Of a stretch of 64,000 bases of DNA, positions 43,845 through 59,535 are shown piece by piece (position 1 is the stretch's first letter; the number at the start of each line of letters is the position of its first letter). Source of the DNA: Sporosarcina sp. JAI121 (GTDB taxonomy: Bacteria > Bacillota > Bacilli > Bacillales_A > Planococcaceae); NCBI RefSeq assembly GCF_013408665.1, contig NZ_JACCCL010000001.1, forward strand, positions 945,136 through 1,009,135. The letters run 5' to 3'. The position numbers and the translations under genes are program-made. The notes under the pieces were generated by a model. That model worked only from the letters and a program-made list of their open reading frames with translations. It searched no databases and was not told the origin of the DNA.

Positions 43845-44076
43845 CGTTGAAAGAGAAAGTACTTTCCAAATTTGTGGATAGCGAGCCGGGGGCGGTGGAA
43901 GCCCGGTCAACGGATTGGAAATGAAAATCACTCCCGAGCCGGATTGCGGAATGAAGTACGTAATCCCGGAAACACCCCGTTATGGTGTCTGAGTGGCAAC
44001 AAATCCGTTTGTTGCAAGTAGGGTGGTAACGCGAGATTAATTCTTCGTCCCTTTTAGGGGCGGGGATTTTTTTATT
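43845..44076 (+). ncRNA. T-box riboswitch controlling ileS
   Basis: The canonical T-box AGGGTGGTAACGCGAG lies at 44020-44035. Upstream is a stem I with GAGCCGG/CCGGTC-type pairings and a probable specifier loop ATGAAAATCACTCC with ATC (Ile) at 43927-43929. Downstream is a terminator hairpin (CGTCCC...GGGGCGGGG followed by T-run). Uncharged tRNA-Ile would stabilise the antiterminator and allow ileS transcription. The boundaries are approximate. Confidence 0.93.
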
Positions 44077-44152
44077 TCCGGACTTCCGCATCCATACGTT
44101 CGGAGGTCTACAGGAAGCCCATGCTTTTCTTATTTTAAAGGAGGAATATAAA

Positions 44153-46915
44153 ATGGAGTATAAAGATACATTGCTTATGCCAAAAACAGAATTCCCCATG
44201 CGGGGCAACTTGCCGAATAAAGAACCGCAAATGCAAGAAAAGTGGGAACAGATGGACATTTATAAAAAAGTGCAGGAACGGACTGCAGGCCGTCCATTTT
44301 TCGTCTTACACGACGGTCCTCCATATGCAAACGGCGATCTTCATATGGGTCATGCACTGAACAAAGTATTGAAAGATATTATCGTCCGTCATAAATCAAT
44401 GACTGGTTTCCATGCCCCATACGTCCCTGGCTGGGATACACATGGACTGCCGATTGAACAGGCACTTGTTAACAAAGGTGTAAAAAGGAAAGAACTCACA
44501 GTCGCGGAATTCCGCAAAATGTGCGAGGAATATGCGCTTGGCCAAATTGACAGCCAGCGTAGCCAATTCAAACGGATTGGTGTAAGGGGCGATTGGGAAA
44601 ATCCATATATTACACTGAAACCGTCATTTGAGGCGCGTCAAATTCAAGTATTCGGTGAAATGGCTAAAAAAGGATATATTTATAAAGGATTGAAACCGGT
44701 TTATTGGTCTCCTTCCAGTGAATCTGCACTAGCTGAAGCGGAAATCGAATACCAAGATAAAAAGTCACCATCCATTTATGTTGGTTTCCCGGTGAAAGAT
44801 GGGCTTGGCGTTGTTGACGAGGATGTGAAGTTCTTAATTTGGACGACAACTCCATGGACAATCCCCGCAAACCTCGGTATTTCAGTTCATCCGGAATTCC
44901 TGTATGTCGTAGTTAAGGTTGGGGAAGAGAAATTCCTTATCGCCAAAGATCTTCTTACTTTTGTTGCAGAGGAAATTGGCTGGGAAGACTATTCTGTCGA
45001 ACGCGAACTGAAGGGCTCCGAACTCGATCGTGTAGTTGCGAAGCATCCTATATATGACCGCGATTCGCTCGTCATGCTCGGCGATCACGTTACTGCCGAA
45101 GCGGGTACTGGATGCGTTCATACAGCACCAGGCCACGGGGAAGATGACTTCTATGTGTCCAAATCATACGGCATCGACGCGCTTTCTCCTATAGATGACC
45201 GAGGAGTTATGACGCATGAAGCGCCGGGCTTTGAAGGGCTATTTTACGAAGATGCGAATAAAGCAGTGACAGAAGCACTGGATAAAGTGGGGGCTCTTAA
45301 GAAGTTATCATTCATCACTCACTCTTATCCGCACGATTGGCGTACGAAAAAGCCGGTTATTTATCGCGCGACTGCACAGTGGTTCGCTTCAATCGAGTCG
45401 TTCCGCACGGAATTGCTAGAAGCAATTAAAAACACGAAATTCACACCATCATGGGGTGAAACTAGACTATATAATATGGTTCGCGATCGCGGAGACTGGT
45501 GTATTTCCCGTCAGCGTGTATGGGGAGTTCCAATTCCGGTATTTTACGCAGAAAATGGCGAACCGATTATTACAGACGAAACCATTTCCAACGTCTCAGA
45601 ACTGTTCCGTGAACACGGTTCCAACATCTGGTTTGAACGGGAAGCAAAAAATTTGCTTCCGGAAGGTTTCACCCATGAAGGAAGTCCGAATGGGCATTTC
45701 ACGAAAGAGACGGACATCATGGACGTTTGGTTCGATTCAGGTTCAACGCATCAAGGCGTGCTAGTTGAACGGGATGACCTTGTCTATCCTGCCGACCTCT
45801 ATCTGGAAGGCTCCGACCAATACCGCGGCTGGTTCAACTCTTCGATTACGACAAGTGTTGCCATTAATGGCCATGCACCTTATAAAGGTCTATTAAGCCA
45901 CGGCTTTACGCTTGATGGTGAAGGACGTAAAATGAGTAAATCGATCGGTAACGTCATCGTTCCATCCAAAGTGATGAATCAGCTCGGGGCAGATATTCTT
46001 CGCCTCTGGGTATCTTCCGTTGATTACACGGCGGATGTACGTGTTTCTGATTCCAACTTCAAGCAAGTCTCTGAAGTGTATAGAAAAATCCGTAACACAC
46101 TTCGTTTTCTACATGGAAATACATCGGACTTCAATCCGACTGTCGACGCGGTGGCATTTGAAAATCTGCGGACAGTAGACAAATTCGTTTATGTAAAATT
46201 ACAGGATTTGATCAAAGAAGTACGTGAAGCTTATGATAACTACGAATTTGCAAATGTCTATCATGCGGTGAACAACTTCTGTACGGGCGAATTGAGCTCG
46301 TTCTACCTCGATATTGCGAAGGATGTTGTCTATATTGAAGGAGCGGATCATCCGCACCGCCGTGCAATGCAGACAGTGATGTATGAAACATTGATTACAC
46401 TGTTGAAATTGTTGACACCGATCGTGCCGCATACGACAGATGAAATGTGGGCATTTATCGAGCATAAAAACGAAGAAAGCATTCAGCTGACGGATATGCC
46501 GGATGCACAAGATCTGGGAGCAGATGCACAAGCACTGCGTGACCGTTTCTCAACATTGATGCTTGTTCGTGATGACGTTTTGAAGGCGCTTGAAGAAGCT
46601 AGAAACGATAAAGTAATCGGGAAATCGCTTGAAGCGAAAGTAACGGTTGCAGTCCCTGAGAGCATGATAGATGTTTTCACAGCGGACGATATCGATTTTG
46701 CACAATTCTTCATCGTATCGCAATTTGCAGAAGCATCTATTGCAGATATGCCGGAAGGAACTTTGAAACTGGATACGGTCAGTGTTCTTGTTGAAAAGGC
46801 CGATGGCGAAAAATGTGAACGTTGCTGGACGATTTCAGAAACAATCGGAACGGATGAAACACATCCTGCACTATGTACCCGCTGTGCAGAAGTTGTGAAA
46901 AAGCATTATTCATAA
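44153..46915 (+). CDS. ileS: Isoleucyl-tRNA synthetase
   Basis: A 920-residue class I synthetase. Seen: [18 protein letters not shown] (HIGH motif), the editing domain with [43 protein letters not shown], the KMSKS loop ([12 protein letters not shown]), an anticodon-binding domain and a C-terminal zinc finger (CERCW...CTRC). It charges tRNA-Ile and edits Val. AAAGGAGGAAT precedes the ATG. Expression is governed by the T-box leader, and a hairpin follows the gene. Confidence 0.98.
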   Translation: MEYKDTLLMPKTEFPMRGNLPNKEPQMQEKWEQMDIYKKVQERTAGRPFFVLHDGPPYANGDLHMGHALNKVLKDIIVRHKSMTGFHAPYVPGWDTHGLPIEQALVNKGVKRKELTVAEFRKMCEEYALGQIDSQRSQFKRIGVRGDWENPYITLKPSFEARQIQVFGEMAKKGYIYKGLKPVYWSPSSESALAEAEIEYQDKKSPSIYVGFPVKDGLGVVDEDVKFLIWTTTPWTIPANLGISVHPEFLYVVVKVGEEKFLIAKDLLTFVAEEIGWEDYSVERELKGSELDRVVAKHPIYDRDSLVMLGDHVTAEAGTGCVHTAPGHGEDDFYVSKSYGIDALSPIDDRGVMTHEAPGFEGLFYEDANKAVTEALDKVGALKKLSFITHSYPHDWRTKKPVIYRATAQWFASIESFRTELLEAIKNTKFTPSWGETRLYNMVRDRGDWCISRQRVWGVPIPVFYAENGEPIITDETISNVSELFREHGSNIWFEREAKNLLPEGFTHEGSPNGHFTKETDIMDVWFDSGSTHQGVLVERDDLVYPADLYLEGSDQYRGWFNSSITTSVAINGHAPYKGLLSHGFTLDGEGRKMSKSIGNVIVPSKVMNQLGADILRLWVSSVDYTADVRVSDSNFKQVSEVYRKIRNTLRFLHGNTSDFNPTVDAVAFENLRTVDKFVYVKLQDLIKEVREAYDNYEFANVYHAVNNFCTGELSSFYLDIAKDVVYIEGADHPHRRAMQTVMYETLITLLKLLTPIVPHTTDEMWAFIEHKNEESIQLTDMPDAQDLGADAQALRDRFSTLMLVRDDVLKALEEARNDKVIGKSLEAKVTVAVPESMIDVFTADDIDFAQFFIVSQFAEASIADMPEGTLKLDTVSVLVEKADGEKCERCWTISETIGTDETHPALCTRCAEVVKKHYS

Positions 46916-46927
46916 ACTGTTAAAACT

Positions 46928-46979
46928 GAAAGCCGCTGCGGCAGTCTTTTTATAAGGCTAGCCCCTGCGGCTTTTTTTA
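46928..46979 (+). terminator. Terminator after ileS
   Basis: AAAGCCGC pairs with GCGGCTTT across a long loop that contains further pairing, and is followed by TTTTT. Confidence 0.7.
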
Positions 46980-47051
46980 ACGTTGAAATGCGGTCATATA
47001 ACAGTCTATGTGTTAAAATAGTACATAATCTGTCGGACGGGGGTATTTGGA

Positions 47052-47525
47052 TTGTTCATTTATTATGGATTGGCGGCCGTCGTCATTATGTTGGACCAAG
47101 TAACGAAATGGCTCGTCGTCAAAAATATGGAACTCGGAGAAAGAATCAGTATTGCAGATCCTAATTTGGGGCTTCTTTCCCACCGCAACAGGGGAGCGGC
47201 ATGGGGCATGTTAGAAGGGCAGATGTGGTTGTTTTATATTGTCACGATTGTCGTTATTGGAGGTATCATCTATTACTTCCATAAAGAGGCGAAAGGGCAA
47301 CCGCTCTTTGGATTCAGTTTAATGTTCCTGCTGGGCGGGGCAATCGGTAACTTCATCGATCGTGTGTGGCGCAAGGAAGTCGTCGATTTCGTTGATGTCA
47401 GGATTCCGATCATCAATTATGATTTCCCAATCTTTAATGTGGCGGATGCAGCATTGACAGTCGGCGTGATAATGATCATCATTCATATTATTTTGGATGA
47501 AAAAAAGAACAAGAAAAAGGTGTAA
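47052..47525 (+). CDS. lspA: Lipoprotein signal peptidase LspA
   Basis: A 157-residue protein with four membrane spans. Seen: MLDQVTKWLV, HRNRGAAWG, GGAIGNFIDRV and FPIFNVADAALTVG, with the catalytic Asp residues in NFIDR and FNVADA. It removes signal peptides from prolipoproteins in the membrane. TTG at 47052 follows GGGGGT, and the first span begins immediately. It is 2 nt upstream of rluD, as in many Firmicutes (lspA-rluD-pyrR). Confidence 0.95.
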   Translation: MFIYYGLAAVVIMLDQVTKWLVVKNMELGERISIADPNLGLLSHRNRGAAWGMLEGQMWLFYIVTIVVIGGIIYYFHKEAKGQPLFGFSLMFLLGGAIGNFIDRVWRKEVVDFVDVRIPIINYDFPIFNVADAALTVGVIMIIIHIILDEKKNKKKV

Positions 47526-47527
47526 TT

Positions 47528-48454
47528 ATGGATAAAATTGAAATTGAAATTACAGAAGAACACGAAGGAAGCCGTATCGACAAAGCGTTGTCCGCTGTCA
47601 ACCCGGAATGGTCACGCACACAAATCCAAACATGGGTGAAAGATGGACTAGTTCTTGTAGGCGGTACCGAAGTGAAACCAAATTATAAAGTCAGGCTAGG
47701 GGATACGGTGACGGTGGATGAGCCGGAACTGGAAGAACTGGACGTCGTTGCAGAAGACCTTGATCTAGATATAGTCTATGAAGATAAAGATGTGCTTGTT
47801 GTCAATAAAGCACGTGGCATGGTCGTCCATCCTGCACCGGGGCATCCGGGGGGGACGGTCGTCAACGGTCTTATGCACCATTGCACGGATCTTTCTGGCA
47901 TCAACGGCGTACTACGTCCGGGCATTGTCCACCGTATCGATAAAGATACATCCGGGCTTTTGATGGTCGCGAAAAATGATAAAGCACATGTTTCATTAGT
48001 CGACCAACTCGTCAACAGGTCGGTAACGCGAGTTTATACAGCGCTTGTCCATGGTCATATCCCGCATGATAATGGGACAATTGACGCACCGATCGGCCGT
48101 GATCAGCGGGAACGTCAAAATATGGCAATTGTTGATAAAGGCAGGCACGCGGTGACACATTTTAAAGTACTTGAGCGGTTTGGCAATTACACACTTGTCG
48201 AATGTAAATTGGAAACTGGCAGGACTCACCAAATTCGCGTTCATATGAAATATATCGGATTTCCGCTTGTCGGGGATCCGAAATACGGTCCGAAAAAAAC
48301 GCTCGATTTTGGCGGACAAGTATTGCATGCCGGAACGGTCGGTTTCATTCACCCTGAAACAGGTGAGTATATGGAATTCAACAGCCCTCTGCCCGAAGAC
48401 TTTCAAGCCTTGGTTGATAAAGTCAGAAAAGATGTTGACAAAACAGAAGCATGA
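47528..48454 (+). CDS. rluD: 23S rRNA pseudouridine synthase, RluD family (YlyB)
   Basis: A 308-residue protein. An N-terminal S4 domain (SRIDKALSAVNPEWSRTQIQ) is followed by a pseudouridine synthase domain with the catalytic Asp in RPGIVHRIDKDTSGLLM, plus VNKARGMVVHPAPG and ETGRTHQIRVHM. It isomerises specific uridines in 23S rRNA helix 69. The ATG lies 2 nt after lspA with AAAAAGGTG before it. The promoter of the pyr operon is embedded in its last codons. Confidence 0.93.
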   Translation: MDKIEIEITEEHEGSRIDKALSAVNPEWSRTQIQTWVKDGLVLVGGTEVKPNYKVRLGDTVTVDEPELEELDVVAEDLDLDIVYEDKDVLVVNKARGMVVHPAPGHPGGTVVNGLMHHCTDLSGINGVLRPGIVHRIDKDTSGLLMVAKNDKAHVSLVDQLVNRSVTRVYTALVHGHIPHDNGTIDAPIGRDQRERQNMAIVDKGRHAVTHFKVLERFGNYTLVECKLETGRTHQIRVHMKYIGFPLVGDPKYGPKKTLDFGGQVLHAGTVGFIHPETGEYMEFNSPLPEDFQALVDKVRKDVDKTEA

Positions 48455-48464
48455 ATTGTATACT
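48435..48464 (+). promoter_or_regulatory. Sigma-A promoter of the pyr operon, inside rluD
   Basis: TTGACA and TATACT are separated by 18 nt. The -35 lies in rluD codons and the -10 just past its stop, so pyr transcription begins about 170 nt before pyrR, upstream of the PyrR attenuator. Confidence 0.8.
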
Positions 48465-48479
48465 GAACGAAGCAATTGA

Positions 48480-48620
48480 ATAGCGATACCTTTAAAATCA
48501 GTCCAGAGAGGCTGGGAAGGTTGCTCGGAAGTACGATGGAACTGCTGCGCGCAGTATCTATGTACATTTTTTCTGCACGTATACCCTCCCGCCAATAAAG
48601 GCCGGGGGGATTTTTTTATG
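48480..48620 (+). promoter_or_regulatory. PyrR-dependent transcription attenuator before pyrR
   Basis: AGTCCAGAGAGGCT (48500-48513) matches the PyrR binding-loop consensus, followed by GGGAAGG. A GC-rich terminator (CCCTCCCGCC...GGCCGGGGGG, then seven T) ends at 48618. PyrR bound to UMP would favour the terminator and shut the operon when pyrimidines are plentiful. Confidence 0.93.
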
Positions 48621-48642
48621 GAAAAATGGAAATGGAGGATAA

Positions 48643-49188
<546 letters not shown>

Positions 49189-49262
49189 AAATGGTGAGAG
49201 CCACGAAAATAGATTGTGAGATTAGATAGTAAATAAAGTAACCGGTACGGAGGAAGTCGATT

Positions 49263-50549
49263 ATGAATGAAAAAGTTTTAGATGTACATGAAAAACCGGC
49301 AACAGCCAGGTGGTTAATCCTAAGCTTGCAACATATGTTCGCTATGTTCGGCGCAACAATATTAGTTCCTCAACTCGTCGGATTAAGTCCGGCTATCGCC
49401 CTTCTGACAAGCGGGATTGCAACAATCGTCTTCATCCTTGTAACAAGGTTCCAGGTACCGGCATACTTAGGATCCTCATTCGCCTTCATCATACCGATAC
49501 AAGTAGCGACTGAAACGGGCGGAATTGGCAGCGCAATGATCGGCAGTATGTTTGTAGCACTCGTCTACGGACTCATTTCATTGCTCATCTGGAAAACGGG
49601 CTACACTTTGATCATGAAAATCTTGCCGCCGATTGTGGTGGCGCCGGTTATCATCGTCATAGGACTTGCATTGTCACCGACAGCGGTCAGTATGGCAAGT
49701 ACGATTCAAGTCGGAGATGAAAAAGTGTATAACCTTCTTCATTTTTCAGCAGCGCTCGTCACCCTGGCAGCCGCAATTATCTGCATCATGTTTTTCAAAG
49801 GAATCGTCAGCTTGATGCCGATACTTATCGGAATCATCGTCGGCTACATTTACTCGGCGTTCATCGGGATATTGGATTTCACTAAAGTTTTGGAAGCAAA
49901 ATGGTTTGAATTTCCGGCAATGCTGATTCCCGGTGTGGATTACGATTTCGTCATTACACCTACGCTACTTGGCCTAATGGTGCCGATCGCCATCGTCACG
50001 ATTTCAGAACATATTGGACATCAGCTTGTTCTTGGAAGAATTGTTGGGAGAAACTACATAAAAAATCCTGGTTTGAACCGATCTTTACTCGGTGACGGAC
50101 TGGGGACTTTAATAAGTGGACTAGTCGGAGGACCGCCTAAAACGACGTACGGTGAAAATATCGGTGTCCTTGCGCTCACTCGTGTATATAGTGTCTATGT
50201 CATCCTGGGAGCTGCAGTCTTCGCCATTGCCTTCTCATTCTTAGGAAAAGCGATGGCATTGATCGCTACGATTCCTACGGCAGTACTTGGAGGGGTATCG
50301 ATTCTATTGTTCGGAATAATCGCTTCATCCGGGTTACGGATGCTGGTGGATCATAAAATTGATTTTGGTAAACAGCGTAATCTTGTTATCGCTTCAGTCA
50401 TTCTTGTTCTCGGTATCGGCGGGGCATCCATCAAATTCAGTGAAACATTCCAAATTGAAGGAATGGCTTTGGCTGCCATTGTCGGGGTCGTCCTGAACTT
50501 GATACTTCCAGGAAGAACAAATGAAACTCTAGTTGATGAAACTGAATAG
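49263..50549 (+). CDS. pyrP: Uracil permease PyrP
   Basis: A 428-residue nucleobase transporter (NCS2 family) with about 12-14 hydrophobic segments. Seen: LILSLQHMFAMFGATILVP at the start, FAFIIPIQ, the central ISEHIGHQLVLGR with the conserved Glu and His, and the substrate-site region GLVGGPPKTTYGENIG. It imports uracil with protons. CGGAGGAAG precedes the ATG. The 74-nt gap to pyrR shows no PyrR motif, unlike B. subtilis, which has an attenuator there. Confidence 0.95.
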   Translation: MNEKVLDVHEKPATARWLILSLQHMFAMFGATILVPQLVGLSPAIALLTSGIATIVFILVTRFQVPAYLGSSFAFIIPIQVATETGGIGSAMIGSMFVALVYGLISLLIWKTGYTLIMKILPPIVVAPVIIVIGLALSPTAVSMASTIQVGDEKVYNLLHFSAALVTLAAAIICIMFFKGIVSLMPILIGIIVGYIYSAFIGILDFTKVLEAKWFEFPAMLIPGVDYDFVITPTLLGLMVPIAIVTISEHIGHQLVLGRIVGRNYIKNPGLNRSLLGDGLGTLISGLVGGPPKTTYGENIGVLALTRVYSVYVILGAAVFAIAFSFLGKAMALIATIPTAVLGGVSILLFGIIASSGLRMLVDHKIDFGKQRNLVIASVILVLGIGGASIKFSETFQIEGMALAAIVGVVLNLILPGRTNETLVDETE

Positions 50550-50554
50550 AAGAC

Positions 50555-50675
50555 CTTTTAACACTGTTCCGAGAGTCAGGGAAAGGTTCGTTTGACACCC
50601 ATTCTACACAATAAGTGGAGAGTGCGGAATGTCATATCCAACGAGCCTTTCCGCCTGCCGGATGGGCTTTTATTA
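50555..50675 (+). promoter_or_regulatory. Second PyrR-type attenuator, between pyrP and pyrB
   Basis: GTTCCGAGAGTCAGGGAAAGG (first 20 nt from 50566) is a divergent PyrR loop. GGAAAGGTTCG (about 50580-50590) can pair with CGAGCCTTTCC (about 50642-50652) as an antiterminator. The latter also starts a GAGCC...GGGCTTTTATT terminator. The layout is that of pyr attenuators, but the binding loop departs from consensus. Confidence 0.7.
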
Positions 50676-50679
50676 ATGA

Positions 50680-51573
<894 letters not shown>

Positions 51574-51574
51574 C

Positions 51575-52852
51575 ATGGAGAAAGTTATTCAAAATGTACA
51601 GATGCTGAATAGTGAAGGGGATCTTGTGATAACGGATGTGAAATTATCGGGTGATAAAATCACGGAAATCGGTAGTCAGCTGACAGTGGAAAATGCGGAA
51701 ATAATCGACGGTGAAGGTCTATTACTGGCACCGGGCTTCATCGATGTCCACGTACACCTTCGTGAACCGGGTGGCGAACATAAGGAGACGATTGAAAGTG
51801 GGACACTAGCAGCTGCAAAAGGCGGTTACACGACAATCAGTGCAATGCCGAATACAAGACCCGTACCCGACACAAAAGAAAATTTGACACTTGTCAATGA
51901 CTTGATCAAACAGAAGTCCCTGATTCGCGTACTACCATACGCATCCATCACGATTCGGGAAGCCGGCAAGGAACGGACGAATCTCGCTGAGTTGAAAGAA
52001 CATGGGGCATTCGCGTTCACGGACGACGGTGTTGGTATACAACAGGCTGGAATGATGTTTGAAGCGATGCAGGATGCGGCTGCAATAGGCATGCCGATCG
52101 TTGCGCACTGTGAAGACAATACACTTATCTACAGCGGTGCGATGCATGAAGGGAAGCGTAATAAGGAACTCGGTCTTCCTGGCATCCCTTCAATAGCGGA
52201 ATCTGTCCATATCGCACGGGATATTTTACTGGCGGAAGCTGCGGGCGCCCATTACCATGTGTGTCACGTTAGTACGAAGGAATCTGTCCGGGTGATTCGG
52301 GACGCGAAAAAAGCGGGTATACATGTAACCGGAGAAGTGAGCCCGCATCATCTTCTTCTGTCGGAAGAAGACATTCCCGGCGATGACGCGGATTGGAAAA
52401 TGAATCCGCCGCTTCGGGGAACAGAAGATCTTCAAGCTCTGCGTGAAGGGTTGCTGGATGGCACGCTTGATTTCATCGCAACGGACCATGCACCGCATAC
52501 AGCGGAGGAAAAAGAAGCTGGCTTTGCAAAAGCTCCATTCGGCATTACCGGTTTAGAAACGGCATTTCCGCTTCTTTATACGAGCTTCGTTAAAAAGGGG
52601 TCATGGACATTGCAGCAGCTTATCGATTGGATGACGAAAAAACCGGCTGACGTATTCGGGTTGCCATACGGAAAAATCGAAGTCGGCGCGACGGCGGATC
52701 TAGTGTTGATCGATTTGAATAAAGAAGCAAAAATAGATAGAACTACATTTGTTTCAAAAGGGAAGAACACACCATTTGACGGTTGGTCATGCACAGGGTG
52801 GCCGGTAAAAACGATTTACGGCGGAAAAATAGTCTGGGAGGATGGACAATGA
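51575..52852 (+). CDS. pyrC: Dihydroorotase
   Basis: A 425-residue amidohydrolase of the longer PyrC type. Seen: the metal-binding [26 protein letters not shown] [45 protein letters not shown] and [18 protein letters not shown]. It cyclises carbamoyl aspartate to dihydroorotate. The ATG follows AAGGGAGG one nt after the pyrB stop, and its stop overlaps the start of carA. Confidence 0.97.
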   Translation: MEKVIQNVQMLNSEGDLVITDVKLSGDKITEIGSQLTVENAEIIDGEGLLLAPGFIDVHVHLREPGGEHKETIESGTLAAAKGGYTTISAMPNTRPVPDTKENLTLVNDLIKQKSLIRVLPYASITIREAGKERTNLAELKEHGAFAFTDDGVGIQQAGMMFEAMQDAAAIGMPIVAHCEDNTLIYSGAMHEGKRNKELGLPGIPSIAESVHIARDILLAEAAGAHYHVCHVSTKESVRVIRDAKKAGIHVTGEVSPHHLLLSEEDIPGDDADWKMNPPLRGTEDLQALREGLLDGTLDFIATDHAPHTAEEKEAGFAKAPFGITGLETAFPLLYTSFVKKGSWTLQQLIDWMTKKPADVFGLPYGKIEVGATADLVLIDLNKEAKIDRTTFVSKGKNTPFDGWSCTGWPVKTIYGGKIVWEDGQ

Positions 52853-53952
52853 TGAAAAAAAGAATGCTGATTTTAGAAGACGGTACGATTTTTGAAGGAA
52901 TCGCATTTGGTTCCGATGAAGCTTCAATCGGGGAAACAGTTTTCACGACAGGAATGACAGGCTATCAGGAAACTATTTCGAATCCGTCGGGTGCTGGACA
53001 AATCGTCGTCATGACGTACCCGCTCGTAGGAAACTACGGTATTAACCGTGATGATTATGAATCGATCGAACCGGCTGTGAACGGTATTGTTGTCCGTGAA
53101 TTATCGGACGAACCTTCCAACTTCCGCAGCGGCATGACGCTGTGCGAACTGCTGACGATGAAAGGCATCCCTGGAATCGAAGGTATCGATACACGGAAGT
53201 TAACTAGGCTGCTGCGTGATAAAGGATCACTAAAAGGTATTCTGACAGCTGCAGGTGAAGAAGTGAATGTGTCGGAAATAGTTGCAGATGTCGCATCTTC
53301 CAAATTGCCGACAGACCTTGTTGCCCGTGTTTCGACAAAAAAATCTTATCCTAGCCCGGGTCGCGGTGAGCGCGTTATCCTAATCGACTACGGCATGAAA
53401 CATAGCATTTTACGGGAGTTGAATGCCAGGGATTGCGACGTTGTGGTAGTCCCGTATAACACTTCGACAAAAGAAATCCTATCATTATTCCCGGATGGCA
53501 TTGTGTTATCGAACGGACCGGGTAATCCTGAAGATGTCAAAGGTACGGTAGAAACGATTAAGGAATTGCTAGGGAAAGCCCCAATCTTCGGAATCGGTCT
53601 TGGCCATCAGCTGTTTGCTCTTGCCTGCGGCGCACGCACGGTTAAATTGAAAAACAGTCATATGGGCGGCAATCATCCAGTAAAAGACTTGACCTCAGGC
53701 CGGACTGAATTGACATCTCAAAGCCATGGCTACGCAGTGGATGAGGCATCACTTGAAGGCACGAACCTTGAAGTGACCCATAAAGCACTCAACGATAATT
53801 CAATTGAAGGTTTGAAAAGTACAGCATACGACGCATTTTCCGTTCAGTTCCACCCGGAATCAGCCCCGGGACCTGAAGATTCGAAGCACCTGTTTGACAG
53901 ATTCATGAATGTAATGAAAACGAGCAGCCGAAAGGAGAATTTCAATGCCTAA
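52849..53952 (+). CDS. pyrAA: Carbamoyl-phosphate synthase small subunit with Cys-to-Gly at the active site
   Basis: A 367-residue CarA-type protein. The N-terminal domain has [30 protein letters not shown] and NYGIN. The class I glutamine amidotransferase domain has [23 protein letters not shown], the nucleophile elbow and [12 protein letters not shown] with the His and Glu of the triad. The elbow reads GIGLGHQ, where CarA proteins normally have GICLGHQ, so the catalytic Cys is Gly (codon GGT, 53596-53598). Glutamine hydrolysis should fail, and the enzyme may depend on free ammonia. GGGAGG precedes ATG 52849. The gene overlaps pyrAB by 8 nt. Confidence 0.93.
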   Translation: MMKKRMLILEDGTIFEGIAFGSDEASIGETVFTTGMTGYQETISNPSGAGQIVVMTYPLVGNYGINRDDYESIEPAVNGIVVRELSDEPSNFRSGMTLCELLTMKGIPGIEGIDTRKLTRLLRDKGSLKGILTAAGEEVNVSEIVADVASSKLPTDLVARVSTKKSYPSPGRGERVILIDYGMKHSILRELNARDCDVVVVPYNTSTKEILSLFPDGIVLSNGPGNPEDVKGTVETIKELLGKAPIFGIGLGHQLFALACGARTVKLKNSHMGGNHPVKDLTSGRTELTSQSHGYAVDEASLEGTNLEVTHKALNDNSIEGLKSTAYDAFSVQFHPESAPGPEDSKHLFDRFMNVMKTSSRKENFNA

Positions 53953-56900
53953 ACGTACAGATATTGAAACCATTTTAGTTATCGGGTCAGGCCCGATTGT
54001 CATAGGTCAAGCAGCAGAGTTCGACTATGCGGGTACACAAGCATGTCTTTCATTAAAAGAAGAGGGCTACCGTGTTATTCTAATCAACTCCAATCCTGCG
54101 ACGATAATGACGGATACGGAAATCGCGGACAAAGTATATATCGAACCGATCACACTCGACTTTGTCAGCCGTATCATCCGTAAAGAACGTCCTGACGCAC
54201 TTCTTGCAACCATGGGGGGACAGACCGGTTTGAACATGGCGATTGAATTGGATGAATCGGGGATTTTGGAAGAACTCGGCATCGAAATCCTTGGTACGAA
54301 GCTTGATGCGATCCATCAGGCTGAAGACCGTGACTTATTCCGGACGCTGATGAACGAACTTGGTGAACCTGTTCCGGATAGTGATATCATCCACAACCTC
54401 GAAGAAGCATATGCATTCGTTGAAAGAATCGGCTATCCCGTCATCGTTCGTCCTGCATTCACACTTGGCGGTACAGGCGGAGGAATGTGCTACAACGATG
54501 AAGATTTGGAAGAAATCGTAACAAGCGGTCTAAAATATAGTCCTGCAACGCAATGCCTACTTGAAAAATCGATTGCCGGATATAAGGAAATCGAATATGA
54601 AGTCATGCGTGATTCCGCAGACAATGCAATCGTCGTCTGTAACATGGAAAACGTCGATGCAGTCGGAATCCATACAGGAGATTCAATCGTCGCAGCTCCA
54701 AGCCAGACGATGACAGACCGTGAATATCAGATGTTGCGGAATGTATCGTTGAAAATTATCCGCGCACTGAAAATCGAAGGCGGGTGTAACGTTCAGCTTG
54801 CACTTGATCCACATAGCTTTGATTATTACATTATCGAAGTGAACCCGCGCGTCAGTCGGTCATCTGCACTTGCATCAAAAGCGACGGGCTATCCGATTGC
54901 GAAACTAGCTGCGAAAATTGCAGTAGGCATGACACTCGATGAAATGATGAATCCAGTTACGGGCACAACGTACGCTTGCTTCGAACCATCACTTGACTAC
55001 ATTGTGACAAAAATCCCGCGCTGGCCGTTCGATAAATTCGAATCTGCCAAACGAAACTTGGGTACGCAAATGAAAGCGACAGGTGAAGTGATGGCGATCG
55101 GCCGTACATTTGAGGAATCAATCTTAAAAGCGGTACGCTCACTTGAAACTGGACAATTCGGACTATCATTGAAAAATGGTTCGGAAATGACAGATGAATG
55201 GATTGAAAAACGTATCCGTCGTGCAGGGGATGAGCGGTTGTTCTTCATCGGAGAAGCTTTCCGTAGAGGAGTGACAGTTGAAACGATTCATGAATGGAGT
55301 CAAATTGACGTCTTTTTCCTACGCAAGTTCCAGAAAATCGTGCAATTTGAACTGGTCCTAAAAGAAAACCCATTCGACTATGCTACATTGCGCACTGGAA
55401 AACGGATGGGCTTCTCGGATGTGACGGTTGCAGAATTGTGGAACACGGATGAGCGTACAGTTTACGATTGGCGAAAAGAGCAAGGCCTTATCCCGGTCTA
55501 CAAAAAAGTCGACACATGTGCTGGCGAATTTGAATCAGACACACCATATTTCTACGGAACATACGAAGAAGAAAACGAATCGATTAAATCAGATAAGAAA
55601 AGTGTCATCGTTCTTGGTTCCGGTCCGATTCGTATCGGTCAAGGCGTCGAGTTCGACTACGCGACGGTGCACTCTGTGTGGGCGATCCAAGAAGCGGGTT
55701 ACGAGGCCATCATCATTAATAATAATCCTGAAACCGTATCAACGGATTTCTCGATTTCGGACAAATTATACTTCGAGCCGCTGACGATTGAGGATGTCAT
55801 GCACATCGTTGATCTGGAACAGCCTGAAGGGGTCATCGTCCAGTTTGGCGGACAAACAGCCATCAACTTAGCGGATGGCCTCGAAGCGCGCGGCGTGAAA
55901 ATTTTAGGAACATCCCTGGAAGATATCGACCGTGCGGAAAACCGCAATAAGTTCGAAAGCGCATTGCGTGAAATCGGTATTCCGCAACCATTGGGTAAAA
56001 CAGCTGTTTCGGTACCGGAAGCAATCGCCATAGCCAAGGAAATCGGCTATCCCGTACTCGTAAGACCTTCCTACGTTCTTGGCGGACGAGCGATGGAAAT
56101 TGTTTACCGTGAAGAAGAGTTGCTGTACTACATGGAACATGCCGTGGAAGCGAGTCCGGATCATCCAGTACTGGTCGATCGTTATTTGACAGGAACTGAA
56201 ATTGAAGTCGATGGAATATGTGACGGGGAAAACGTTTTAATCCCCGGCATAATGGAACATATTGAACGAGCCGGTGTCCACTCGGGTGATTCAATTGCAG
56301 TCTTCCCGCCGCAAAACTTATCGGCTTCCCAAATGGAAACAATCGCTGATTATACGACCCGCCTTGCGAAAGGGCTTGGGATTATAGGCCTGCTCAATAT
56401 CCAGTTCGTCATTTCGGAAGGGCAAGTGTACGTCATCGAAGTGAATCCGCGCTCAAGTCGCACGGTTCCGTTCCTTAGTAAAATAACAAATATTCCAATG
56501 GCAAACATTGCGACGAAAGCAATTCTTGGTCAGTCGATCATTGAACAAGGATACAAAAATGGACTCGCTCCGGCACCAGCCGGTGTCTATGTTAAAGTAC
56601 CGGTATTCTCATTCGCGAAGTTGCGTCGCGTCGACATAACGCTTGGACCTGAAATGAAGTCAACCGGAGAAGTGATGGGGAAAGATACAACACTCGAAAA
56701 AGCGCTGTATAAAGGTCTCGTTGCTGCAGGCATGGAAATAAAAGAATACGGCTCTGTCATTATGACCGTTTCTGACAAAGACAAAGAAGAGATGGCCGGC
56801 ATCGCCAAACGCTTTACGGATATCGGTTACCGTATTTTGGCTACGGGTGGTACAGCGTTGGCGCTGGAGAACGCCGGAATCCGCGTGAAAACAATCGGAA

Positions 56901-57138
56901 AGATCGGTTCCGAAGGGCCGACGCTTCTGGATGTTATTCAAAAAGGAGGAGCACAAATCGTCATCAATACACTGACAAAAGGGAAACAACCTGAACGTGA
57001 CGGCTTTAGAATCCGCCGTGAGTCAGTTGAAAATGGCGTTCCTTGCTTCACTTCACTTGATACGGCGGATGCAATGCTGCGTGTCATCGAGTCAATGACG
57101 TTCCAAACAGAGGAAATGGGGAAAATGGAGGAACTCGT

Positions 57139-57142
<4 letters not shown>
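53945..57142 (+). CDS. pyrAB: Carbamoyl-phosphate synthase large subunit
   Basis: A 1065-residue protein with two homologous ATP-grasp halves. The first begins [21 protein letters not shown], the second [20 protein letters not shown] (about 555 on). A C-terminal MGS-like allosteric domain (about 935-1065) contains [16 protein letters not shown]. It makes carbamoyl phosphate from bicarbonate, ammonia and two ATP. Length matches B. subtilis PyrAB. AAAGGAG precedes the ATG. Its stop overlaps pyrK. Confidence 0.97.
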
Positions 57143-59533
<2,391 letters not shown>

Positions 59534-59535
59534 GA

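Noticed and set aside
46199..46713. Minus-strand ORFs over the 3' half of ileS
   Set aside because: They are shadows of the synthetase coding frame with no ribosome site.
49189..49262. A possible PyrR attenuator between pyrR and pyrP
   Set aside because: No AGTCCnGnGAGGCT-like loop and no terminator hairpin are visible in the 74 nt.
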